Source: Eubacterium sp. (GTDB lineage Bacteria; Bacillota; Clostridia; Lachnospirales; Lachnospiraceae). Taken from it: 50,645 nt of DNA. A program made the translations under genes and the position numbers. The number at the start of each line of letters is the position of its first letter. The first letter of the stretch is position 1. The DNA is taken from the NCBI GenBank assembly GCA_022794015.1, contig JAAWDZ010000014.1, positions 1 to 50,645 on the forward strand. Direction: 5' to 3'. The notes beneath the pieces were generated by a model. It was not told the origin of the DNA. It searched no databases and was given only the letters and a program-made list of their open reading frames with translations. Positions 40,709 through 50,505 of the stretch are shown piece by piece.

Positions 40709-40837
40709 ACGTCAGCTCGCTTTCTGCTGCAGCCTCCACAGCTCATTTTTCCGCGCCTGCACCGGCCCATTCTTCTTTCCCTGTTTCCATTTCAGCCGCT
40801 TCCAAATTCCCCGTGCTGCCCGCTATATATTTTACTT

Positions 40838-41440
40838 TTACCACGGTTCATCCTTCTCCACCGCTTCCGTTTCAATTGCTTCCAGCTCCTCCATGCTACG
40901 CCTTACGGCCCTTGTTGTCTTGTGTACCCGGCTAATCACCCAAAGCAGCGAAATCCCGTCATACACCAGCGCCACGCCGACAAGCGTAAACGTCATGGAA
41001 AGCACGCCAAAGCAGTCAAACACACATACAGCTCCAAGGCCCATACCCAAAAGCGCCATTACCATCATCGTCCACCACGGTTCATAACCGCCACGTTTGG
41101 CCTCCATGGCATATCGGAACGATTCCAGCCCATGTACAAACAGCACGACGCCAATACCGATAAGCAGAAGACTCTGAATACTCTGAGGCTTTAAGAAAAT
41201 CCAGATACCAATCATAAACAAAATCAGCCCCAGAGGCAGGTCCAGCCTGTTTTTCTCCTCGGCATGCATCACATAACTGATTACACGGACTGCTCCCAGC
41301 ACAGCAATGACAACTGCTATGGTCTGGCAGACGATCGTAGTAAACCTGACCGGCCAGAGAATCAGGACGATGCCAAAAGTAATACAGGCTGCAGCACTGA
41401 TAATCGCGTCCATTTTTATGCGTTTCAAAAAATTACTCAT
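40838..41440 (-). CDS. DUF308/HdeD-like membrane protein
   Basis: About 200 residues with six hydrophobic segments in paired repeats (FGIVLILWPVR ... LILFMIGIWIFLKP ... LGMGLGAVCVFDCFGV) and an acidic cytoplasmic tail, as in the HdeD/DUF308 family. The start at 41440 has AAAGGAGG 7 nt upstream; the ATG at 41458 overlaps that site and is unlikely. It lies 30 bp after the ATP-grasp gene. Function unknown; some relatives respond to acid stress. Confidence 0.75.
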   Translation of the reverse strand: MSNFLKRIKMDAIISAAACITFGIVLILWPVRFTTIVCQTIAVVIAVLGAVRVISYVMHAEEKNRLDLPLGLILFMIGIWIFLKPQSIQSLLLIGIGVVLFVHGLESFRYAMEAKRGGYEPWWTMMVMALLGMGLGAVCVFDCFGVLSMTFTLVGVALVYDGISLLWVISRVHKTTRAVRRSMEELEAIETEAVEKDEPW

Positions 41441-41470
41441 ATTTTTCCTCCTTTGCATAACAGCATCCGC

Positions 41471-42814
41471 TTACTTCGCCTCCCGCACTACAACAGACGG
41501 CAGCGCAATCTCGCTGTACTGTGTAGATATGATTTTCCCTCTCGAAACTCTGGAATAAATCCCCTGAAACTGCCCGTCATACACAAACAGCCCTGTCAGA
41601 TTGGATACATCAATAAAATCCGTATCCGCCCCTTTGGAAAAATCAATATTTTTCGTCTGATAAGGCACACAAAATTCCTGCACCAGGTATCCTTCTTCCC
41701 GGTGCTCATCCACAATCCTTTTCCACTCCTTCTCCGACGCAAACTCCACGCCCGCATATACCCCTTTGGATCCATAAGAATCCAGTGGTTTTAAAATCCA
41801 GTTGTCCTTTTTTTGCACAATTCTGTCGTACGGCAGATAATCCGCTGTCATCAGCACAGTATACGGTATGTGCGCTTTCACATAAGTATTCTCCTCCTGC
41901 GTCAAAAATGCCTGTGTCATCGGATGGTGCAGAATATGATACAGGATTTTGTTATGTGCAATCTGCGTTGCAAAATCCCCGATCAGGCATACGGCATCTT
42001 CCTTCACCGCCCGGATAAAATCTGTGACCTCATCGAAATGCTTCATAATATCGCTTGTCACCGCCCGTCGGTAAACCAGGTCAATCGGCCGGTTTCCACT
42101 GCCGTAAAGCCGCCCTTTCTCATAGCGCATCTTACGGATTTCGCAAATCTCACATTCTGCGCCCTGTCTGCGGTAGCTTTCTGCAAAAATTTCAAACTCG
42201 TTATTTGTAGCGCTTTCCATAAAATCAACAATAGCCACATAGGGATTTGTAACCGCTCCTTCTGTCTCCTGATAAATTTTAAGGGAAGTCCTGACCCAGG
42301 AATCAAACAGCTCAAATGTCCGGATGTCATATCCCGCGGCAAGCTTTTGATATCCCTTCGTCAGCTTTAAACCATGATTTAATTCCCGATCTTCGTTCAT
42401 TGCACTTGAGCCGTCCGTATTAAATTCACAAAATTTAAAATCCTTTGTGTTTTCATTATAAAAAATATCAATTCTTGCAATCGGAATATTGCTCCGGTAA
42501 CGGGGCTTACGCAAAATCAGCTCTTCCAGTTCCCCTGAAAAGCCAAACAAACGGCGGTAAGATTCGTCTGTCCGGTAGCGTTCCATAACCTTTTCAAAAA
42601 TGCCGTATAATACCTGGATCAAATCTTGAAAAATGTGGATGTCCTCCTCCGTAAACATTTTTGGAATATACAGTGTACTCACACATCTTCCATGGTATTT
42701 TGCCGTTGAACTGTTCACATAGGCAATTTCGTCGGCTGCGCTTTTGGCATGCGCCACTTTATCTCTTTGAATTGTTTCACAATAGCTCTGATTTAATTCT
42801 TCCTGCTGCAGCAT
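41471..42814 (-). CDS. Glutathionylspermidine-synthase-like ATP-grasp enzyme
   Basis: The 447 residues resemble the pre-ATP-grasp/ATP-grasp C-terminal synthase domain of glutathionylspermidine synthase. Motifs include FKFCEFNTDGSSAMNEDRE, WILKPLDSYGSKGVYAG (ATP-grasp lysine loop) and LVQEFCVPYQT. The amidase domain of the bifunctional enzyme is absent. Such proteins are expected to form an amide bond with ATP; the acceptor is unknown. It is the first of a run of codirectional genes leading to the TetR regulator and follows feoB by 76 bp. Confidence 0.8.
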   Translation of the reverse strand: MLQQEELNQSYCETIQRDKVAHAKSAADEIAYVNSSTAKYHGRCVSTLYIPKMFTEEDIHIFQDLIQVLYGIFEKVMERYRTDESYRRLFGFSGELEELILRKPRYRSNIPIARIDIFYNENTKDFKFCEFNTDGSSAMNEDRELNHGLKLTKGYQKLAAGYDIRTFELFDSWVRTSLKIYQETEGAVTNPYVAIVDFMESATNNEFEIFAESYRRQGAECEICEIRKMRYEKGRLYGSGNRPIDLVYRRAVTSDIMKHFDEVTDFIRAVKEDAVCLIGDFATQIAHNKILYHILHHPMTQAFLTQEENTYVKAHIPYTVLMTADYLPYDRIVQKKDNWILKPLDSYGSKGVYAGVEFASEKEWKRIVDEHREEGYLVQEFCVPYQTKNIDFSKGADTDFIDVSNLTGLFVYDGQFQGIYSRVSRGKIISTQYSEIALPSVVVREAK

Positions 42815-42890
42815 ATTTCTTTCCTTTCTTTTCCGCTGTTTGTAATATTCTCTTTCATGTGTTCACTTACTTATCATACTTTTGGCGCCT

Positions 42891-44918
42891 TTATAACAGC
42901 AGCCCAATTCGATATACCACAAAGGTAACCACCCATGCCACCGCAAGCTGGAACAGCGCCACAAAGCAGGTCCAGGACCAGCTTTTCGATTCTTTGTGCA
43001 CCGTTGCCAGCGCAGCCGCGCAGGGTATGTACAGCAGGCAAAATACCATCAGGCAGAATGCATTTAACGGTCCGAATCCAATCTCTCCCAATACCTGCGC
43101 AAATTTTTCCATACCAGCCGGCGAATTGGCGTTTCCAATCCCAAACAGCACGGCGCAGCTTGATACCACAACCTCCTTGGCCGATATGCCTGCTATCAGC
43201 GCTACTGTTATCTGCCAGAAGCCCAGTCCAATCGGCGCAAATACCGGCACCATCCATTTACCGATGACGGCGCCAAATCCCGACGCCATATCCGCCGCGT
43301 AGCCGTGAGGCCCGAAATTTAAGAGCGCCCAGATAAGCAGCGTAGCCAGAAAGATTGTCGTACCGGCCTTTCCCAGATAATCCTTCACCTTATCCCACAC
43401 GTAAATGCCAACCGTCCTGGCATCGGGCATTTTGTAATCCGGCAGTTCTATCAGTAGATAATTTGCCGTTTCCGCTCTGTCCAGCAGATGCAGCGCAACC
43501 GAAACCAGCATCGCGACCGCAATTCCAATCAGATACATAGAATATGCTGCAAGCATCGCATGTTTTCCAAAAAACATTTCCGAAAATAAGATATAGATCG
43601 TCAGTCTGGCATTGCAGCTCATAAATGGCGTTACCAGCATAACTTTATAGCGGTCCCGTTTGCTCTCAAGCGCCCGCGAAGCCATAATCGCAGGTACCGT
43701 GCATCCAAAGCCTAAAAGCATGGGAATAAACGCCTTGCCGGAAAGCCCCAGCTTACTCATAACCCCTTCCATAACGTAAGCCACGCGCGCCATATAGCCG
43801 CTGTCCTCCAAAAATGCCAGCGCTAAAAACAGAATAAAAATATTCGGCAGAAACGTAACAATCGTGCCCACGCCGCCAATTATGCCGTCCACCACCAGAG
43901 ACTGCATGATCTCCCCCGCATGAACGGCGTCAAGCCCCCGTATGACGAGATCACACATCCCATCAATACCCAGCTCAAAATAGCCTTTGATCCAATCTCC
44001 AATCGTAAAGGTCAGAAAAAACACAAACGCCATAATCCCCAAAAACACAGGAATCCCCCAGAACGGGTGAGTCAGGGCACAGTCCACGCGCCCGGTAAAC
44101 TGATCCTGCCTCTGCTTATGCAGCATAACCTCTCCGATCACTTCCTCAATAAAATCGTATTTCTCATTGATAATCTGGCTCTGGTAATTTTCCTTTTGTA
44201 TTGCGCTTATGTCAATCGGATATTTTTCGGAAACCTCCGTATCCTGCTCCAAAAGCTTAATCGCATGCCAGCGATAGTTAGAAATATCTGGATATTTTTC
44301 CTGCAGGACTGTTATAATCTGATCGATTTTGTCCTCAATTTTATCTGAATATACCATAGCGTATTCCATATGATGATCGTGAACATGATGCGCTTTGTTT
44401 TTGTGCTGGTGAATCAGGCGGTCCGGCACGCTGCCGTCCTTGTGGTGCGCCGCAGCATGCAAAAGCGAATCCAGGCCCGCACGCTTCCTGGCCGAAACCG
44501 GAATAACCGGAATCCCTAACATCTCCGGCAGACGGTGCAGATCGATTTCCATCCCGCGTTTTTCGACAATATCCATCATGTTGAGCGCCAGAACAACCGG
44601 TTTTCCAAGTTCCAAAAGCTGCAGCGTCAGGTACAGGCTCCGCTCCATTGCTGAAGCGTCTGCGACATTGATAATCACATCGACTTCATCGCTTAAAATA
44701 AACTGCCTGGAGACTGTCTCCTCCATCGTATAGGAAGTCAGACTGTATGTACCAGGCAAATCGACCAGGCGGATGTTCAAATCATGTTCTTTTATTGCGC
44801 CTTCCACCTTTTCCACCGTAACGCCCGGCCAGTTGGCCACCTTTAAATTTGCGCCGGTATAGGCATTGAACAGTGTCGTTTTGCCGCAGTTTGGATTGCC
44901 GATAAAACCGATTGTCAT
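42891..44918 (-). CDS. feoB: Ferrous iron transporter FeoB
   Basis: About 675 residues. The N-terminal G-domain shows G1 GNPNCGKTT, G3 DLPGTYSLT and G4 LNMMD. A His-rich insert follows (HQHKNKAHHVHDHHMEY, about 175-195) between the G domain and the membrane part. The Gate core then has conserved Cys in FGCTVPAIMASRALES and SCNARL. FeoB imports Fe2+ under anaerobic conditions. The ATG at 44918 has GGGAG 6 nt upstream; a GTG at 44939 overlapping the feoA stop is the alternative. The His-rich stretch is a likely metal-sensing or chelating loop. Confidence 0.95.
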   Translation of the reverse strand: MTIGFIGNPNCGKTTLFNAYTGANLKVANWPGVTVEKVEGAIKEHDLNIRLVDLPGTYSLTSYTMEETVSRQFILSDEVDVIINVADASAMERSLYLTLQLLELGKPVVLALNMMDIVEKRGMEIDLHRLPEMLGIPVIPVSARKRAGLDSLLHAAAHHKDGSVPDRLIHQHKNKAHHVHDHHMEYAMVYSDKIEDKIDQIITVLQEKYPDISNYRWHAIKLLEQDTEVSEKYPIDISAIQKENYQSQIINEKYDFIEEVIGEVMLHKQRQDQFTGRVDCALTHPFWGIPVFLGIMAFVFFLTFTIGDWIKGYFELGIDGMCDLVIRGLDAVHAGEIMQSLVVDGIIGGVGTIVTFLPNIFILFLALAFLEDSGYMARVAYVMEGVMSKLGLSGKAFIPMLLGFGCTVPAIMASRALESKRDRYKVMLVTPFMSCNARLTIYILFSEMFFGKHAMLAAYSMYLIGIAVAMLVSVALHLLDRAETANYLLIELPDYKMPDARTVGIYVWDKVKDYLGKAGTTIFLATLLIWALLNFGPHGYAADMASGFGAVIGKWMVPVFAPIGLGFWQITVALIAGISAKEVVVSSCAVLFGIGNANSPAGMEKFAQVLGEIGFGPLNAFCLMVFCLLYIPCAAALATVHKESKSWSWTCFVALFQLAVAWVVTFVVYRIGLLL

Positions 44919-44935
44919 ATTATCTCCCAAAATAC

Positions 44936-45160
44936 TCACCCTGCTTTCCTTACAGTAATATTTTTCGTCATATTGTATCCCAGAGCAAAGCGGCTTCCGC
45001 GCAGCCTGATAATCATAATTCCCCTGCCTTTGCGATTTAATACGGAAATTACAGTATCCTTTGTCATTCCAAGGGACTCCAGGCGCTGCTCCATTAAAAA
45101 GGGCAGGTCAATTTTCTCTACGATACAGCTCTCGCCTGTTTTTATGTCTTTTAAAAGCAT
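44936..45160 (-). CDS. feoA: Ferrous iron transport accessory protein FeoA
   Basis: 74 residues from the ATG at 45160 (GGAGG 11 nt upstream), SH3-like FeoA fold: LLKDIKTGESCIVEKI, EQRLESLGMTKDTVISVLNR, MIIRLRGSRFALGYNMTKNITV. FeoA supports FeoB activity. The gene heads the feoAB operon behind a consensus promoter. No feoC is present. Confidence 0.92.
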   Translation of the reverse strand: MLLKDIKTGESCIVEKIDLPFLMEQRLESLGMTKDTVISVLNRKGRGIMIIRLRGSRFALGYNMTKNITVRKAG

Positions 45161-45208
45161 GTGCAAAAGCGCCTCCTTTCTTGCCTTGATCATTTCATTG
45201 CACTTTCA

Positions 45209-45236
45209 ATTATATTTGCATTTTTTTCTTTGTCAA
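45209..45236 (-). promoter_or_regulatory. Promoter of feoAB
   Basis: Perfect TTGACA (45236-45231) and TATAAT (45214-45209) with a 16-bp spacer on the minus strand. No clear Fur box was recognised. Confidence 0.8.
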
Positions 45237-45262
45237 CTATGGATTACGGATATAAAAATAAG

Positions 45263-45309
45263 ACGGCCTCCCTTGGAGCATTCCGAGTACTCCAGGGGGG
45301 CCGTTTTTT
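45263..45309. terminator. Terminator between the GH2 gene and feoA
   Basis: A long stem (ACGGCC ... GGCCGT, extended by TTGGAG/CTCCA) with T-tracts in both directions. It mainly serves the minus-strand GH2 gene that ends at 45372. Confidence 0.8.
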
Positions 45310-45371
45310 ACGTCAGATCTCCCAAACGCATGCAAGATCTGTTTCACATGTTCCGTTTCCCTGCCAAATTC

Positions 45372-48300
45372 TTATTTTATTTTCTTCCCTTTTTTTGTAC
45401 TGTAACCGATGTATATTTTACTGCCGTTTATTACCTTATAGGCTCTTACTCTTACATAATATTTCTTTCCGGCTTTTAGCTTTTTAATCGTAATGGCAGG
45501 TTTTTTCGAAACCTTTTTCTGTGATTTTTTAAAATTGGATTTTAAAGAATACTGCACCTCATAGCCGTCTGCGCCTTTTACTTTTTCTGCAGTTACCTTC
45601 AGCTGCTTTTTCCCCGCGGATAATTTGCGAATTTCTGACTGCTGTGATACAAACTCCGCCTTTGCCGCCGCTTGTTGGGCCGCTTTGCCTGCCAACTTTG
45701 CCTGCTCCTGCAGCTGCTCTGCTGCTGCTTTAGCTTCTGCTGCCTGCCTGGCGGATTCAGCCGCCGCCTTGCTCTTGTCTGCCGCAATTTCCTGCGCTTT
45801 TTTAGCCTCCTCTCTGGCAGCTTCTGCTTCCCGTTGCGCTTTTTCGGCTTCTGCTTTCGCCCGTTCGGCTTCTAATTTTGCCCGTTCCGCTTCCTGCCGC
45901 GCCTGTTCGGCCTCTGATTTCGCCTGCTCGGCGGCGTTCTGTGCCCGTTCGGCTTCCTGCTGCGCCTGTTCGGCATTCGCTTTCGCCTGCTCGGCCTCCT
46001 GCTGTGCTTTTTCGGCATTCAGCTTTGCCTGTTCCGCTTTTTCCTTCATCTTTTCCGCTTCCAGCTTCGCCTGCTCCGCCGCTTTCTGCGCCTGTTCCGC
46101 CGCTGTTTTGTCCTGTCCGGCCTCCTGCTGCGCCCTTTCGGCATCTAATTTGGCCTGCTCGGCCTCCTGCTGTGCTTTTTTTGCATCTAATCTGGCCTGT
46201 TCTGCTTCCTTTTGTGCTTTTTCAGCATTTAACCTGGCCTGCTCGGCGGCTTTCTTCTCCTCCTCCGCCTGTTTTCTGATTTCCGCTGCGCGCTCGGTCA
46301 TTTCTTTTAACAGCTCCTGCGAGGTGAGCTCAGACAACGGCGTCAAATTCAAAATACTGTCTTCAACAGCAGTCCGGCTCTCCTTTAACTGCCTGTCCGA
46401 AACCTCCTCATCCATAAGCATTTCCAGTGCGGCTGCAACTGCATCCTGATAAGCTCTGTACGAACGCAGTGTATACGATTCCCCGTCTCTTTGCAGCAGC
46501 GCTTCTCTGTCGCACAGGATACGCAAAGACACCCGTTCGCTGCTGCCGTAATAAAACCGGGCGTCGGACCAGTTTGTATGCGTGTTGTACCTGGCTTCTG
46601 CGTTTTCCGGATTTTCATGCCATACCGTTTCCAGTTTTATCTTTTTAGCTCCGGCTATATCCACACGGATAAAATCACAGTTATCGTCGCGCATTTTTAC
46701 TCCGCTCTCATAAGCCAGCTCGTCATCCTTATATACCCGAAATACAGCCTCTCCGCCATGTTTGCCTGCCTTAGCGTTAATTCCGATATAAGCGGTAAAT
46801 TCCGTATAATCCTTATTTGTCACATCATATATGACTTCGGAATTTGTATCCGTTCCAATTCCCTTCGCAAACGGCAAATCGCCATATTCTGAATGCAGAA
46901 TCTGTCCGCCGCCATAAACGGCATCATCTTTTTTCACACTTCCGTAATCGGACTGCGCAGATTCCCAGTCTATATCACTGACATAATCAAATTCCTTCAT
47001 CGGGCTTTTCTGCGTGGGAACTCCATACAGAATCCACTCCGCCATACCAATCTGATAGTCTCCTCCCGCTGTAATATTGTGAATGGTTACTCTGGCAAAG
47101 GATATATTTTCATAAGCCTTAGAATAGGTTTCCGCCTTGTAATGCTGTCCTCCCACTGTTACATTGTCAATCGCCGTTTCCCAGGCTTCCCCGTCTTGCG
47201 AAACCTCCAGACTGTATGTATACCAGCTGCTGTCCTTTTCCCAGTAAATTCTGTTTCCAAGCAGTGTTTGCGGCCCGGAAAATGCAACTGTTACACTTTG
47301 CGGAAATTCCTTCGACTGGGAAAGCCAGCCAGTACCAATCACCGTTTCTCCATCGCGCAGTTTGTCCGTACCCCGGCCCGCCACTTCTCCTCCGGTTGCC
47401 GTAATCGAAGAAATCATTTCGTCCGGAATCGTATCCCCCGGATCTACCTCCGGCAATTTCTCATCTTCCAGAACAATAAATTCATACAGGGAAGCCCAAC
47501 CGTCACTGATGCCGTTTACAGAAAGCCGGAAGTACCGTCCAATCGCCTGCGCATTCTGAATGTCCCTGCTGCCGTTTACCGTGGTATTTTCACTCATATC
47601 CACCACGGTTTTCCAGTTCACTCCGTCATCGGAGGCTTCAATGATGTACTGATAAACGGATTTGCTGTTTTCCCAGAGAATCTGAAAGCCGCCTGCGGCC
47701 TGTCTTGTGCCCAGATCCACCATCAGCCACTGCGGCAGCGAGCCGCCGCTTGCGCACCAGCGGGTTCCTTCGTCGTCGTCCACTGCATTTTCGGCATTAT
47801 TTCCGTTTTCGGCCTGCGCAGAAGAGGCTGTTACCTTTTTGCCGGACGCCAGGTTCTTCACCTGCTCTTCCTCCAGCTTTTCCACTCCTCCAACCCATTC
47901 CGTCTGTCCGGCGCCCGGCACAAAAGCTCCGTTAAACGATATGCTTTCCGTTTCGGCCATACCGGCCTCTATGCCTTCCGAAACGGCATTTACGCAAATG
48001 GTTCCGCTCTTGCCTGTCGTTCGGACAAATCCAAATCCGATTCCGTTTTCCAAAGTCTGTTCCTCAACACGAATTCTCGGTATTTCTTTTCCTACCAGCT
48101 CACCCTCTCCGGAAACGGTAATTCGCACCTTCTTGTCATAATCCGGCACAATCGTCCCGTTACTGTCTACTGCCTTAATATACACCGGAATGAGGTCGGA
48201 TCCGTCTGCTACAGGACGTATCCCATTCTCACGGATTTCTACCTCCAGACGCACTGCTCTTTGAGGCGTTCTCACCTCGTGTGTCACAACTGCTTTTCCG

Positions 48301-50393
48301 TCTAAAATTCCCTCTGCCATAAGACTTCCCTCTTCAAAGGAATCCAGGTGGAATGTAAAAATCGGGCTGCCGCCTTTTTCTGCAATGTGCGGAACCGACT
48401 GCAGCGCTTCACTTCGATTTATTTCCCCTACCGTCTTTGTGTTCTGGTACAGCTTCACGCTGTCGCAATTACTAAAAACCATAATGTCATTTCCCGAATC
48501 CTCCGTATAATCGTCGGAAATGAAAACTGTCGGCCCAAAAGCCGGATCTTTCGCAGACTGCATGGACTTTAGCCAGTAAAACCCATTTTTTTCATAACGG
48601 TCAATATCAACTACACCGCTGCCAAGCGTCTGGCTGTTGGATCCTCTCGAATAATCATTAAAGCTCCACAGGAAATATCCGCCAATTCTTTCAGAAGCAT
48701 CCAGTCCTCCCCAATCCGAATACCCGTCTCCGTTCAGATATTTCTGTCTGGTCAGTATCTGCGTATTCATAGCAGCCGTTCCCTGCCTGCGCAGGGCCTT
48801 GCTGGATCCTTCATAGTCGCCCCATTCTCTGGTAAAAAACGGTTTTTGGGGATCGAAATCTTTCCAGTCAGCCGGATTCTGGCTCCACTGGGTATCCTGC
48901 ACCTTATAGCATACGTCATAAAGGTCGCCCCGAAATCCATAATCATTTGCCGTAAAAAACTGATTGCCCGGATATTCCTCATGTGCTGCATTGACAGCCT
49001 CCTCATACCAGCCCGCATACTGGCCCGGAATCCCCGTTTCATTTAAGGAGGTTTCCCAGAGGATAACGCACGGATGATTTCTGTCTCTGCGAATCATTTC
49101 CCTGACGTCCCGGATCGTCCTGTCATAAAAGGTTTGGCTGTTCGTAAAATTCTGCCATCCCGGCTGGCATTCCACCACCAACAGGCCAATCTCGTCACAG
49201 GCTTTTAAAAACGCCGGATCCTGCGGATAATGCGCCGCACGTACAGCATTGAATCCGCCCTCCTTTAAAAGCAGCGCATCCCGGTACTGCATGGAATCCG
49301 GAGCCGCGTCGCCTACGTTCTGGAAAGCCTGATGCCGGTTTGCACCTCTTAAATACAGCCGTTCCCCGTTGATGTAAAACCCGTCCGGCTTATATGTAAT
49401 AGTGCGGACGCCAACCTGAGTTGTTACCATATCCGCCAGCTCTTCGCCGCGGTATACTGCAGTTTCCAACGTGTACAGGTACGGTGTATCCGGATGCCAG
49501 AGCTTCGGATTTAAAACCTCTATCTGCTGGCTTACCGAAACGGCTGATTCAGCTTCCAGCGTATCAGACTGGCTTAATGTATCTGCCACACGTTTTCCCT
49601 CTGCATCCTTTAACGTCTGTTTTACCGTATACGATACGGTTTCATCCAAATCATTTACCACATGGGTTTTGACCTGTACAACTGCTTTTTCCTTCGTCAC
49701 CTCAGGATATGTCACAAAGACTCCGCCGCTTGCCGGTTCCTCTGCACGCAGCGCGTCAGAGATATACAGCGTATCCGTAATCCGCATGGTAACGTCTCTG
49801 TAAATTCCGCCGTAATAGTGGAAATCCAGGTTGTTCTCCGGACGTCCGGGCGGCGTGTCCGGATTGTCCTCATTGGATACCTTTACTGCCAGTACATTGG
49901 TTTCTCCAAAGCGGATCCTGTCTGAGATATCCACGCTAAAGCCTACGTAACCGCCGTTTCTTTCGTACAGCAGCTCTCCGTTTAAATAAATCTCTGAATC
50001 CATCATAACGCCTTCAAAATCAATGTTAATCTTTTTGCCGCGGTATTCCTCTCCCAGTGTAAAATAGCGGCGGTACCAGCCCATCCCTTTATAGGTGCTG
50101 TTACTGCCGTCGCAGTGCTTTTTTTCCAGCCGCATAGTATGCGGAATCGTCACATTGGCAAAAGCGGAATCGTCAAAATCCATTGCCTCCGCTCCTTCTA
50201 AGCTGCCCCGGAAAAACCCCCATCCACTGTTAAAATTCAAAATCTCTCGTCCCGTTTCCTGTGCTCTGGCATACTCCTGCTGCCCCTGCGCACGCTCCGA
50301 TGCCGCCGCCTTAAAATCCATTCCTCCAAACAGACCTGTGCTGACTAACGCCCCTGCAAGCAGCATTGATAACATCCTTTTTTTCAAACTCAT
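45372..50393 (-). CDS. Secreted multidomain GH2 glycosidase with carbohydrate-binding modules and a long coiled coil
   Basis: The 1673 residues start with a signal peptide (SMLLAGALVSTGLFGG, cleavage near 31). The GH2 sugar-binding (~50-215), Ig-like (~220-330) and TIM-barrel (~335-630) domains follow. Glu452 in ETSLNETG is the likely acid/base and Glu523 in TREWGDYE the nucleophile. After further Ig-like domains come two F5/8-type C modules (~880-1010, ~1040-1170; VTASSAQAENGNNAENAVD) and an NPCBM-like module (~1185-1320). A ~240-residue Ala/Glu/Lys/Gln coiled coil of repeated 7/14-residue units (EQAKLDAERAQQEA) leads to a C-terminal Fn3-like domain (GADGYEVQYSLKSNF). The enzyme probably releases beta-linked galactose, glucuronic acid or a similar sugar from host or dietary glycans. 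The coiled coil is an unusual stalk. There is no LPXTG motif. Confidence 0.9.
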   Translation of the reverse strand: MSLKKRMLSMLLAGALVSTGLFGGMDFKAAASERAQGQQEYARAQETGREILNFNSGWGFFRGSLEGAEAMDFDDSAFANVTIPHTMRLEKKHCDGSNSTYKGMGWYRRYFTLGEEYRGKKINIDFEGVMMDSEIYLNGELLYERNGGYVGFSVDISDRIRFGETNVLAVKVSNEDNPDTPPGRPENNLDFHYYGGIYRDVTMRITDTLYISDALRAEEPASGGVFVTYPEVTKEKAVVQVKTHVVNDLDETVSYTVKQTLKDAEGKRVADTLSQSDTLEAESAVSVSQQIEVLNPKLWHPDTPYLYTLETAVYRGEELADMVTTQVGVRTITYKPDGFYINGERLYLRGANRHQAFQNVGDAAPDSMQYRDALLLKEGGFNAVRAAHYPQDPAFLKACDEIGLLVVECQPGWQNFTNSQTFYDRTIRDVREMIRRDRNHPCVILWETSLNETGIPGQYAGWYEEAVNAAHEEYPGNQFFTANDYGFRGDLYDVCYKVQDTQWSQNPADWKDFDPQKPFFTREWGDYEGSSKALRRQGTAAMNTQILTRQKYLNGDGYSDWGGLDASERIGGYFLWSFNDYSRGSNSQTLGSGVVDIDRYEKNGFYWLKSMQSAKDPAFGPTVFISDDYTEDSGNDIMVFSNCDSVKLYQNTKTVGEINRSEALQSVPHIAEKGGSPIFTFHLDSFEEGSLMAEGILDGKAVVTHEVRTPQRAVRLEVEIRENGIRPVADGSDLIPVYIKAVDSNGTIVPDYDKKVRITVSGEGELVGKEIPRIRVEEQTLENGIGFGFVRTTGKSGTICVNAVSEGIEAGMAETESISFNGAFVPGAGQTEWVGGVEKLEEEQVKNLASGKKVTASSAQAENGNNAENAVDDDEGTRWCASGGSLPQWLMVDLGTRQAAGGFQILWENSKSVYQYIIEASDDGVNWKTVVDMSENTTVNGSRDIQNAQAIGRYFRLSVNGISDGWASLYEFIVLEDEKLPEVDPGDTIPDEMISSITATGGEVAGRGTDKLRDGETVIGTGWLSQSKEFPQSVTVAFSGPQTLLGNRIYWEKDSSWYTYSLEVSQDGEAWETAIDNVTVGGQHYKAETYSKAYENISFARVTIHNITAGGDYQIGMAEWILYGVPTQKSPMKEFDYVSDIDWESAQSDYGSVKKDDAVYGGGQILHSEYGDLPFAKGIGTDTNSEVIYDVTNKDYTEFTAYIGINAKAGKHGGEAVFRVYKDDELAYESGVKMRDDNCDFIRVDIAGAKKIKLETVWHENPENAEARYNTHTNWSDARFYYGSSERVSLRILCDREALLQRDGESYTLRSYRAYQDAVAAALEMLMDEEVSDRQLKESRTAVEDSILNLTPLSELTSQELLKEMTERAAEIRKQAEEEKKAAEQARLNAEKAQKEAEQARLDAKKAQQEAEQAKLDAERAQQEAGQDKTAAEQAQKAAEQAKLEAEKMKEKAEQAKLNAEKAQQEAEQAKANAEQAQQEAERAQNAAEQAKSEAEQARQEAERAKLEAERAKAEAEKAQREAEAAREEAKKAQEIAADKSKAAAESARQAAEAKAAAEQLQEQAKLAGKAAQQAAAKAEFVSQQSEIRKLSAGKKQLKVTAEKVKGADGYEVQYSLKSNFKKSQKKVSKKPAITIKKLKAGKKYYVRVRAYKVINGSKIYIGYSTKKGKKIK

Positions 50394-50448
50394 TTAATTC
50401 TCTCCTTCCCTTTTATCTGATAATTTTATCCTATCAAATATAAGAAAG

Positions 50449-50480
50449 GCGTTTCTTTGTGCCTTGACACAAAAAAACGC
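50449..50480. terminator. Hairpin upstream of the GH2 gene
   Basis: The arms GCGTTTCTTTGTG (50449-50461) and CACAAAAAAACGC (50468-50480), with a T-run at 50481-50487 on the plus strand and CTTTCTTAT on the minus strand. It probably ends a minus-strand gene lying beyond the window. Confidence 0.55.
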
Positions 50481-50505
50481 TTTTTTTACCTGTAAATTCT
50501 TAAGA

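Noticed and set aside
45625-48305. Long plus-strand open frames inside the GH2 gene (up to 470 codons)
   Set aside because: These are antisense shadows of the repetitive coiled coil and CBM region, with Cys/Ala/Ser-rich or Arg/His-rich nonsense content and no start signals.
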